This document shows positions 26,140 through 35,800 of a DNA stretch of 64,000 bases, piece by piece (positions within the stretch are counted from its first letter, which is position 1; each line of letters starts with the position of its first letter). The DNA is from Apostichopus japonicus (taxonomy: Eukaryota > Echinodermata > Holothuroidea > Aspidochirotida > Stichopodidae). Both the position numbers and the translations under genes were made by a program. The stretch is from positions 9,233,001 to 9,297,000 of the forward strand of contig NC_092579.1 in NCBI RefSeq assembly GCF_037975245.1, read 5' to 3'. Under the pieces are notes generated by a model, which was not told the origin of the DNA, did no database searches, and was given only the letters and a program-made list of their open reading frames with translations.

Positions 26140-26800
26140 TGCTTACCCAAGGGCGGCGGAACCGGGGGGGCACAGGGGGCACCACTTTTCCTCAGGTTAA
26201 AAATGTGCCTCTTTTCTACATAAAAATTGAGGTGTCTCAAGTTAGCAAGAGGCCAGGGAACCAGAATGAACACTCGGGGAGGGCCGTTTCCGGCCATCTG
26301 AGGGGTTTGTAAAACCCAAAATTTTCTTGTACGTTCCGCGCCAACCGATGGTGGCGCTACGCTCAGATAGTCATGCATACAACTTTGCAAATCCTGGCTA
26401 CGCCTCTGACTTTTAATGAATTTCTGTGGGTCAAACTCAAAGCAATTTCGAATGGAAAAAATTTGCTAAGATATTATCAAGAAATAAACTCTAATTCGGA
26501 AGATTCCTACATTAGCAACTAGCATGATTTCACCTCATTTTGTCTCAAAAGAAAACTTGTTCCTTGTTTCCCAATTTGCACATTGGATATTGCAGTGCTA
26601 GTATGCATATTTTCCTTGAGGGTGCACGGGGGGGGGGGGCGTTGATGAAGTGATGTGTATACGTAAATAAGATAATACAATAAGAGTTATAAAGGGTACT
26701 AAATATAAGGCTGTATCATTCCAATCGAATTTCTGCAAAGTGCCCTTTGATGTCGGTGCCCCCCCAGATTAAAAGTGCTTCCGCCGCCCTTGTGCTTACC
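26140..26800. mobile_element. Non-autonomous hAT-like element (645 bp) with 8-bp TSD
   Basis: The element spans 26148-26792. Its termini are perfect inverted repeats, CAAGGGCGGCGGA at the left and TCCGCCGCCCTTG at the right, and the flanking 8-mer TGCTTACC is present on both sides (26140-26147 and 26793-26800). An 8-bp duplication and a CA(A/G)-GGCG-type terminus fit the hAT superfamily. There is no transposase frame. G/C homopolymers lie just inside the ends. A second hAT-type end (GGCTACGCCTCTG) inside it at about 26395-26407 suggests a nested or chimeric history. Confidence 0.88.
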
Positions 26801-26998
26801 ACTCTTGTGTAAACAAATTGCATGGCCAGGCAAGACCACCGTTTATTACACTTGGATAACTTCAGAGTTGGCTTCTTTGCAGAGTGCTTAAAAATATGTT
26901 ACTGTTCCAAAGAAAGATAATCTTCTTAGACAGACAAGACTCATAGCCAGGAAATCAGAGACAGTGGATTTGTTGACTCAAATGATTATCATTGGATG

Positions 26999-27369
26999 CA
27001 AGGCTGCAGTGGCGTAAGAAGGTACTTTTGAGTGGGGGGGGGCTGAAGACCGATGGCCGGCCTGGGGGAGGGGTCAAAGGGGAGGGGGTTCCCCCTCCCC
27101 TTTGGATTTTTTTTGCATTTCCAGGTGGCCTCAGATGCAATTTGGTGCAATATAGCACACTTCAAACACCCACTCCATTTTGTAAATAATTTTGCATTTT
27201 CACCTGGCCTTAGATGCAATTTGGTGCTCCAAATGAAATTTTTGTTCTCATTTGGAAATGAAAAAGGGGTTTTCTGACCTGCGGAGCGGGGGAGGGGGGC
27301 GGAATGATACTTCCGCCTCACCATATTTTTCACTGGGGGGGGCCCGGTTCCTACGCCCTTGCAAGGCTG
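26999..27369. mobile_element. Short hAT-like MITE (355 bp) with 8-bp TSD, copy 1
   Basis: The element spans 27007-27361, flanked by CAAGGCTG on both sides (26999-27006 and 27362-27369). The terminal inverted repeats are CAGTGGCGTAAGAA and, as reverse complement of the right end, CAAGGGCGTAGGAA. Two internal copies of GATGCAATTTGGTG are present (about 27135 and 27211). It has no coding capacity. It is the same family as the element at 30299-30689, in opposite orientation. The long minus-strand frame over it is fortuitous. Confidence 0.9.
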
Positions 27370-27841
27370 CATAATTTGTGTCACTTTCTGTAAGGCGCAT
27401 TTCGTGTCATGTCTGCCTAATTTTGTGCAACCCCCAGTTTCTTGTGCCCTATTGCATTCCCAATGTACCATTACAAGTAACAAACACATAAGCTTGCAGT
27501 GCTTCCTTTTCACAACTGTTCGTAACAATTAGTGATAGAAATTATTTAGCCCAGGCTGGCCTATGTCGTATGATTATATTTTGAAGTTGATCAACCAGAC
27601 AACCACTTACCTAACATCTTAATATGCTATTCAATAGTATTAGGTAAAAACAGTGTGAAATTAGGATAACATTGCAACTCTTGGCAACAAATAGGTTGCT
27701 ATATGATGTTGCTCAACGCTCGAGGAGTGCCATTTTACGACGAAATCCAGAAATCTCTACCATGTGCTAAAACAGTAAACTTGCGAATTTGCTCTTCGGT
27801 TTGAGATAAAATGCACAAGTAGAATTTCAAAGCGTTTTCAT

Positions 27842-28094
27842 CATGTTGTCGAGATGGTAGTAACTGTACAACTCGTCAATTTGCAGAAAATTGATGCATT
27901 GACGAGATCCGTTATCTCGTCAAAACGTCAATTTTCTGAGTTTTGTCATGTTGTCGAGATGGAAGTAACTGTGCAACTCGTCAATTTGCAGAAACTTGAT
28001 GCATTGACGAGATCCGTTATCTCGTCAAAACGTCAATTTTCTGAATTTTGTCATCTTGTCGAGTTGGTAGTAAATGTGCAACTCGTCAATTTGG
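27842..28094 (+). repeat. 105-bp tandem repeat, 2.4 copies, each with a perfect hairpin
   Basis: Copies begin at 27842, 27947 and 28052 (the last partial, about 43 bp), each with CATSTTGTCGAG. Each full copy has the inverted repeat GACGAGAT-CCGTT-ATCTCGTC (27901-27921 and 28006-28026). The period is exactly 35 codons, so a plus-strand frame (27854-28246) stays open through it and would encode a repeated 35-residue segment. I do not recognise that peptide and cannot say whether it is translated. The protease relic starts directly after it in another frame. Confidence 0.9.
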
Positions 28095-28242
28095 CCCAGT
28101 CGAAACCGCCTCTAGAATATGCTGTATCTTTACACGGGGGTAAAGATTCAATTGGGTTGAGTGACAACGGATGGGCCTCAATTATGAAGCGACAAGTTGA
28201 CGTTACGTCCTTCACAGATAACCTTAATGTTTGCAATGTAGG

Positions 28243-28675
28243 CTAATTCTAGTTCCGATTAACTATTTTCACCACTTCATATTATGCGTTATTGATCAAT
28301 ATCAGAAGGCAGTACGAATATTTGATTCCATGAAAAACCAAACTCCTGGAAGAGTTGTTCATAATCTTCAAACTTTTTTTTAACCGCCTGCACAGAAGGG
28401 AATTAATTAGCAACTTGCCAAATATATTATGCAACAAGGGCAAATCGAAAGTTAAGAATGAAGTCATGACATTGCAACCAGACAGTAGCAGTTGCGGTGT
28501 TTTCTGTTGTAACGCAATTAGATATGTTTGCCTGGGAGAGGGCATGCCTCCTTTGAGTTCTGCGATAGAAATTTCCGACGCGCGATACTACAAGCTCATT
28601 AAAAATACATTAGATGCAGCAGAATGGGTACACGAAGATTTGTATAAAATCACGAGACAACAAGGAAAGTGGTAA
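28243..28675 (+). pseudogene. Ulp1/SENP-type (C48) cysteine protease domain, frameshifted
   Basis: From 28243 the frame reads LILVPINY, then a His-His-Phe (28270-28278) where the family has His-Trp, then a VID segment and IFDSM with the catalytic-type Asp at 28324-28326. At the eight-T run 28374-28381 this frame hits TAA (28381-28383). The next frame continues the same domain as NRLHRREL and then MTLQPDSSSCGVFCC. That segment has the oxyanion-type Gln at 28475-28477 and the nucleophile Cys at 28493-28495, and it ends at TAA 28673-28675. All four catalytic positions (H, D, Q, C) are therefore present but split by one base. Such domains remove ubiquitin-like modifiers and are common in animal DNA transposons. 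There is no clear start upstream, so this is a fragment, a relic, or part of a spliced gene with a sequencing error. Confidence 0.75.
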
Positions 28676-28936
28676 AAATATGAACATCTGAAAGTTGATT
28701 AAGGAAAAGTTATATGATATCCCTTGATACTAAGTTTTATGAGCCGATTGCAGACAGACTTTTCGATATTCGTATTCATGCATAAACAACTGTTCGGACG
28801 TGTTAAATTATTGTAATTGAAGTTACATACATAACTTTAAAGATTGCCCGATATTCGTGCTTTTTAATGTCATAACGACACGTTTCCAATACTAAGTACG
28901 AAAAACGATATGCGTTTACTTGGATATATATAAGTG

Positions 28937-28939
<3 letters not shown>

Positions 28940-29006
<67 letters not shown>
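28940..29006. repeat. (TA)n microsatellite
   Basis: An uninterrupted TA dinucleotide run of about 67 bp, followed by TATA-rich imperfect sequence to about 29030. Confidence 0.97.
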
Positions 29007-29010
<4 letters not shown>

Positions 29011-29060
29011 CATGTATATATATTAATATAGTTATAATTTTATAGGTGTGTAAAAGTAAG

Positions 29061-29105
29061 TTGGCCTGACGTTTCGATCCTAGCAGGATCTTCTCCAAAG
29101 GCTAA
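29061..29105 (-). ncRNA. Probable relic of a Penelope-type hammerhead ribozyme
   Basis: Read on the minus strand, a 6-bp stem with a 3-base loop (GATCCTGCTAGGATC, 29076-29090) is followed directly by GAAAC and then GTCAGG. This is the stem II-GAAA-cleavage arrangement of a minimal hammerhead. The other half of the catalytic core should read CTGATGA before the stem, but the sequence is CTTTGGAGAA, so the core is degenerate and probably inactive. Hammerheads with this GATC stem and GAAACGTC are known from Penelope-like retroelements of aquatic animals. No reverse transcriptase is visible nearby. Confidence 0.5.
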
Positions 29106-30298
29106 AAAAAATTATAGGTGAAATCAAACTAAATGATAAAAGATGTGAAACGGCACCAACTTATATTTCCTTATTATTGTCATCATCTTCCCCTCATTGT
29201 GTTATTCTGCCTATGTGGTCAGTCTGTATTCGATTGAGGGTATCCTTTAAATTAAATTAAATTTCCATGCGTCTTGTTATTATTTTGTTATACAGTGTAT
29301 TTGGTGTATACGTGTTACTTATAAATTATAGGTATACATAACCACCACATGGCATTGTTTATTATATTACATGTTATTAAGACTTCTTCATTCAGAGCTA
29401 TTCCTAAGTTCATGTAGACATGGACAGTTCCATGGACAAAATGAAGAATGTTATTCAAGACTGCAGTATGTGGTACACCATGTGGCAATGATTGTTGTTG
29501 GTTTTTTATACCGTCTAATTTGCTTTTTGTTGTATATTTGTTCGGGTGTGTGTGTTTTACTGATTTTTTGCTTTCTTTCACGGTAACACATTTAACCAGA
29601 TTATGTTATTCGATTGATGTGACTGACTTATAATACACTTTTATTACTGCAGTAAAATATAACTTTTCGTATCCTGTCTGCGTTAAATGTTGTGTTTCAT
29701 GCTCGAAGTAGTTCGACTGGGGTTCAAATATATTGTTCTCAACTTAGTAAATCATGATAGGCGGATAAAGGCCGGCCAAAACAAAATTATTTCACCACGA
29801 ATTCTGATTACTCTGGAAAGGCAACTGATTATAGTGTTTTTGCTTGCGTTGCCATGATATTTCCACTTTGGAAATAACCCTGAAGAGCTAGATATTAAGG
29901 TATGGCTCCTTCGGTAAATCCGCCCTATTCCCACTCTAAAGGCGGAAGAATTCGATGTATAATAGTGACCTCTCGGGATTCACCCGCCCTGCCCCTCATT
30001 CAAACAAAAAAAATAGGTAAACAATTATTCAACTGGTTTACAACTTCGTTTTAATCCCATTAACCTCACCGTTATCATCACTGCCAATTAAACTGATAAA
30101 AATACAGCTTTGAGTCTAGGATATAGCTCCCCGGCATGGTGTCTGATGTCTTTCACCGAGCCAACGCCCAAAATATGACAGACAATCATTTGCTTCTAGA
30201 ACACATAGTTTAATAGTTTAAAGACAAAAAAGTGATTATAAATATCATTCACGTTCACATAAGTTCAAATGTGGGTACTGTTGCCTGTTTGCCATAAG
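29106..30298. other. AT-rich accessory DNA, nothing recognised
   Basis: Short open frames on both strands lack similarity I can recognise. There is no tandem repeat or inverted-repeat terminus apart from the elements on either side. Confidence 0.5.
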
Positions 30299-30689
30299 GA
30301 TAAGCCCAAGGGCGTAGGAACCGGGGGGCTGGGGGCGCCATCCCCCCCCCCCAGTGAAAAATGTGGAGGGGCGGAAGTATCATTCCGCCCCCCCCCCCCC
30401 GGTTCGCAAGTCAGAAAATCCCTTTTTCATTTCCAAATGAGAAAAAAAAATCTCATTTGGAGCACCAAATTGCATCTAAGGCCAGGTGAAAATACAAAAT
30501 TAAGTTTACAAAATGGAGTGGGTGTTGAAGTGTGCTATATTGCACCAAATTGCATCTGAGGCCATCAAGAAATGCAAAAAATTCCAAAGGGGAGGGGAAA
30601 CCTCCCCTTAGACCCCTTCCCCAGGCCGGCCATCAGTCTTCAGCCCCCCCTCCCACTCAAAAGTACCTTCCTACGCCACTGGATAAGCC
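30299..30689. mobile_element. Short hAT-like MITE (375 bp) with 8-bp TSD, copy 2, inverted
   Basis: The element spans 30307-30681 with the 8-mer GATAAGCC on both sides (30299-30306 and 30682-30689). Its left end CAAGGGCGTAGGAACCGG and right end CTACGCCACTG match the right and left ends of the element at 26999-27369. The interior is the same sequence reversed, including GCACCAAATTGCATCT. The copies differ in homopolymer length and scattered substitutions. Confidence 0.9.
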
Positions 30690-31556
30690 AGTCTGACAGC
30701 GATTGTAGGTCGCCATTATGGTTTAAAGGATTTAAGAAGGTAAAGTGCATCTGACGACCTGGATACTTCATTCCCACCTTAAAAAATTTCCCAAATAAAG
30801 AATTCATCCACATTCGTTTTAGTGTCGAACAAAATTTGTCTTATATGTAGGCCTACGGCTAAAAGATGTATTCCGTATATCTTATGTCGTCATATAACAA
30901 CAGTATCTCATCACATCTCGCTACAATGGTAGTTTAGAGCGCCATAACCCCATTTTACCAAATAGGAGTACTCAAACCGTCGTCCATATTTTTAGGGTTA
31001 CGCAATAGGGTTAGTTACGTGAAAGCGCTCACTTCTCTTAATTAACTTTCAGGCACAATGCAGTTTGGTTGACTCGTCCTCCACATGAAAGTCAAAACGC
31101 TCGTTTTAAGCTCATTTATTGATCTTCAGCGCACGTGTTACTACCGCAATAAAACGCAGAGCCTAGGAATAAAACCGTACAAACTTACTTCAAACAAGGC
31201 ATTATGCCTACCACTTCATTTAACCGCGATCACTGATGAAAGCCTGATCGAAAGGGAAACAACATCCTCATATTTCAATCTCTTAGAAAATATAGATTTA
31301 AAAGCAGAACAAAGTGGGAATCCACCCTGACCCGAGTCTGACATATTTTAAGACTTGAGATTTCACTTGAGTTACTTGTTGACATCTGTTGAAACGAATT
31401 CAAAATTGTTGTTGTTACGGAATGATAATTTTAATTCTTAATTACGGAATAATAATTCGTTATTGCGAAATACAAATTCATATAATTAAGAACAAAGCAG
31501 AACATGTTTCGTCCCTTCTAATATACAACGGTAATATGCCGCTATACAGATTCTAC
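30690..31556. other. Unique flank left of the satellite
   Basis: AT-rich single-copy DNA. An 81-codon plus-strand frame (31085-31330) has no recognisable similarity. TTACGGAATRATAATT occurs twice near 31416-31460. The last unique bases before the array are CCGCTATACAGATTCT. Confidence 0.5.
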
Positions 31557-31848
31557 AGCTCGCACAGTGCGCCGAGCCATCGCGCCACTGTATGGACTGA
31601 GATATTAGGTGGATTAACTAATACTTACAGCTCCCCGTGTAGGCACCTGCTGTAAAAGGTCGGCAAAAGACGTCATCACCCGGGGTTCGAAACACGGATG
31701 CAAAAGAGAGTCTCGATCATCAGCTCGCACAGTGCGCCGAGCCATCGCGCCACTGTATGGACTGAGATATTAGGTGGATTAACTAGTACTTACAGCTCCC
31801 CGTGTAGGCATTCGCTGTAAAAGGTCGGCAAAAGACGTCATCACCCGG

Positions 31849-31917
31849 GGTTCGAACCACGGATGCAAAAGAGAGTCTCGATCATCAGCTCGCACAGTGC
31901 GCCGAGCCATCGCGCCA
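31849..31917 (-). promoter_or_regulatory. tRNA-like internal Pol III promoter in a satellite unit (representative)
   Basis: On the minus strand this unit has an A-box-like TGGCGCGATGG (31917-31907). It begins a good D-arm: a 4-bp GCGC/GCGC stem around a 9-base loop containing the GG pair. A B-box GGTTCGAACC follows at 31858-31849, about 48 bases after the A-box. A T4 run that could end transcription follows at 31833-31830. A second T4 lies between the boxes (31870-31867) and might stop Pol III early. The acceptor and anticodon stems do not pair, so it is not a tRNA gene. The same arrangement repeats in almost every unit of the array. Confidence 0.55.
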
Positions 31918-32899
31918 CTGTATGGACTGAGATATTAGGTGGATTAACTAATACTTACAGCTCCCCGTGTAGGCACTCGCTGTAAAAGGTCGGCAAAAGA
32001 CGTCATCACCCGGGTTCGAACCACGGATGCAAAAGAGAGTCTCGATCATCAGCTCGCACAGTGCGCCGAGCCATCGCGCCACTGTATTGACTGAGATAAT
32101 AGGTGGATTAACTAATACTTACAGCTCCCCGTGTAGGCACTCGCTGTAAAAGGTCGGCAAAAGACGTCTTCACCCGGGGTTCGAACCACGGATGCAAAAG
32201 AGAGTCTCGATCATCAGCTCGTGCAGTGCGCCGAGCCATCGCGCCACTGTATGGACTGAGATATTAGGTGGATTAACTAATACTTACAGCTCCCCGTGTA
32301 GGCACTCGCTGTAAAAGGTCGGCAAAAGACTTCATCACCCGGGGTTCGAACCACGGATGCAAAAGAGAGTCTCGATCATCAGCTCGCCCAGTGCGCCGAG
32401 CCATCGCGCCACTGTATGGACTGAGATATTAGGTGGATTAACAAATACTTACAGCTCCCCGTGTAGGCACTTGCTGTAAAAGGTCGGCAAAAGACGTCAT
32501 CACCCGGGGTTCGAACCACGGATGCAAAAGAGAGTCTCGATCATCAGCTCGCACAGTGCGCCGAGCCATCGCGCCACTGTATGGACTGAGATATTAGGTG
32601 GATTAACATATACTTACAGCTCCCCGTGTAGGCACTCGCTGTAAAAGGTCGGCAAAAGACGTCATCACCCGGGGTTCGAACCACGGATGCAAAAGAGAGT
32701 CTCGATCATCAGCTCGCCCAGTGCGCCGAGCCATCGCGCCACTGTATGGACTGAGATATTAGGTGGATTAACATATACTTACAGCTCCCCGTGTAGGCAC
32801 TCGCTGTAAAAGGTCGGCAAAAGACGTCATCACCCGGGGTTCGAACCACGGATGCAAAAGAGAGTCTCGATCATCAGCTCGCACAGTGCGCCGAGCCTT

Positions 32900-35800
32900 C
32901 GCGCCACTGTATGGACTGAGATATTAGGTGGATTAACTAATACTTACAGCTCCCCGTGTAGGCACTTGCTGTAAAAGGTCGGCAAAAGACGTCATCACCC
33001 GGGGTTCGAACCACGGATGCAAAAGAGAGTCTCGATCATCAGCTCGCACAGTGCGCCGAGCCATCGCGCCACTGTATGGACTGAGATATTAGGTGGATTA
33101 ACTAATACTTACAGCTCCCCGTGTAGGCACTCGCTGTAAAAGGTCGGCAAAAGACTTCATCACCCGGGGTTCGAACCACGGATGCAAAAGAGAGTCTCGA
33201 TCATCAGCTCGTGCAGTGCGCCGAGCCATCGCGCCACTGTATGGACTGAGATATTAGGTGGATTAACTAATACTTACAGCTCCCCGTGTAGGCACTCGCT
33301 TTAAAAGGTCGGCAAAAGACTTCATCACCCGGGGTTCGAACCACGGATGCAAAAGAGAGTCTCGATCATCAGCTCGCACAGTGCGCCGAGCCATCGCGCC
33401 ACTGTATGGACTGAGATATTAGGTGGATTAACTAATACTTACAGCTCCCCGTGTAGGCACCTGCTGTAAAAGGTCGGCAAAAGACGTCATCACCCGGGGT
33501 TCGAACCACGGATGCAAAAGAGAGTCTCGATCATCAGCTCGCACAGTGCGCCGAGCCATCGCGCCACTGTATGGACTGAGATATTAGGTGGATTAACTAA
33601 TACTTACAGCTCACCGTGTAGGCACTTGCTTTAAAAGGTCGGCAAAAGACGTCATCACCCGGGGTTCGAACCACGGATGCAAAAGAGAGTCTCGATCGTC
33701 AGCTCGCACAGTGCGCCGAGCCATCGCGCCACTGTATGGACTGAGATATTAGGTGGATTAACTAATACTTACAGCTCCCCGTGTAGGCACCTGCTTTAAA
33801 AGGTCGGCAAAAGACGTCATCACCCGGGGTTCGAACCACGGATGCAAAAGAGAGTCTCGATCTTCAGCTCGCACAGTGCGCCGAGCCATCGCGCCACTGT
33901 ATGGACTGAGATATTAGGTGGATTAACTAATACTTACAGCTCCTCGTGTAGGCACTTGCTGTAAAAGGTCGGCAAAAGACGTCATCACCCGGGGTTCGAA
34001 CCACGGATGCAAAAGAGAGTCTCGATCATCAGCTCGCACAGTGCGCCGAGCCATCGCGCCACTGTATGGACTGAGATATTAGGTGGATTATCTAATACTT
34101 ACAGCTCCCCGTGTAGGCACTTGCTGTAAAAGGTCGGCAAAAGACGTCATCACCCGGGGTTCGAACCACGGATGCAAAAGAGAGTCTCGATCATCAGCTC
34201 GCACAGTGCGCCGAGCCATCGCGCCACTGTATGGACTGAGATATTAGGTGGATTAACTAATACTTACAGCTCCCCGTGTAGGCACTTGCTGTAAAAGGTC
34301 GGCAAAAGACGTCATCACCCGGGGTTCGAACCACGGATGCAAAAGAGAGTCTCGATCATCAGCTCGCACAGTGCGCCGAGCCATCGCGCCACTGTATGGA
34401 CTGAGATATTAGGTGGATTTACTAATACTTACAGCTCCCCGTGTAGGCACTTGCTGTAAAAGGTCGGCAAAAGACGTCATCACCCGGGGTTCGAACCACG
34501 GATGCAAAAGAGAGTCTCGATCATCAGCTCGCCCAGTGCGCCGAGCCATCGCGCCACTGTATGGACTGAGATATTAGGTGGATTAACTAATACTTACAGC
34601 TCCCCGTGTAGGCACTTGCTGTAAAAGGTCGGCAAAAGACGTCATCACCCGGGGTTCGAACCACGGATGCAAAAGAGAGTCTCGATCATCAGTCGCACAG
34701 TGCGCCGAGCCATCGCGCCACTGTATGGACTGAGATATTAGGTGGTTTAACTATTACTTACAGCTCCCCGTGTAGGCACTCGCTGTAAAAGGTCGGCAAA
34801 AGACGTCATCACCCGGGGTTCGAACCACGGATGCAAAAGAGAGTCTCGATCATCAGCTCGCACAGTGCGCCGAGCCATCGCGCCACTGTATGGACTGAGA
34901 TATTAGGTGGATTAACTAATACTTACAGCTCCCCGTGTAGGCACTCGCTGTAAAAGGTCGGCAAAAGACGTCATCACCCGGGGTTCGAACCACGGATGCA
35001 AAAGAGAGTCTCGATCATCAGCTCGTGCAGTGCGCCGAGCCATCGCGCCACTGTATGGACTGAGATATTAAGTGGATTAACTAATACTTACAGCTCCCCG
35101 TGTAGGCACTTGCTGTAAAAGGTCGGCAAAAGACGTCTTCACCCGGGGTTCGAACCACGGATGCAAAAGAGAGTCTCGATCATCAGCTCGTGCAGTGCGC
35201 CGAGCCATCGCGCCACTGTATGGACTGAGATATTAGGTGGATTAACTAATACTTACAGCTCCCCGTGTAGGCACTTGCTGTAAAAGGTCGGCAAAAAACT
35301 TCATCACCCGGGGTTCGAACCACGGATGCAAAAGAGAGTCTCGATCATCAGCTCGCCCAGTGCGCCGAGCCATCGCGCCACTGTATGGACTGAGATATTA
35401 GGTGGATTAACTAATACTTACAGCTCCCCGTGTAGGCACTTGCTGTAAAAGGTCGGCAAAAGACGTCATCACCCGGGGTTCGAACCACGGATGCAAAAAA
35501 GAGTCTCGATCATCAGCTCGCACAGTGCGCCGAGCCATCGCGCCACTGTATGGACTGAGATATTAGGTGGATTAACTAATATTTACAGCTCCCCGTGTAG
35601 GCACTTGCTGTAAAAGGTCGGCAAAAGACGTCATCACCCGGGGTTCGAACCACGGATGCAAAAGAGAGTCTCGATCATCAGCTCGCACAGTGCGCCGAGC
35701 CATCGCGCCACTGTATGGACTGAGATATTAGGTGGATTAACTAATACTTACAGCTCCCCGTGTAGGCACTCGCTGTAAAAGGTCGGCAAAAGAGGTCATC

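Noticed and set aside
26989-27528. 179-codon minus-strand frame
   Set aside because: It crosses both ends of a MITE and its duplicated target site, and its composition is low-complexity. It is fortuitous.
31085-31330. 81-codon frame left of the satellite
   Set aside because: No similarity recognised, and its length is unremarkable for this base composition.
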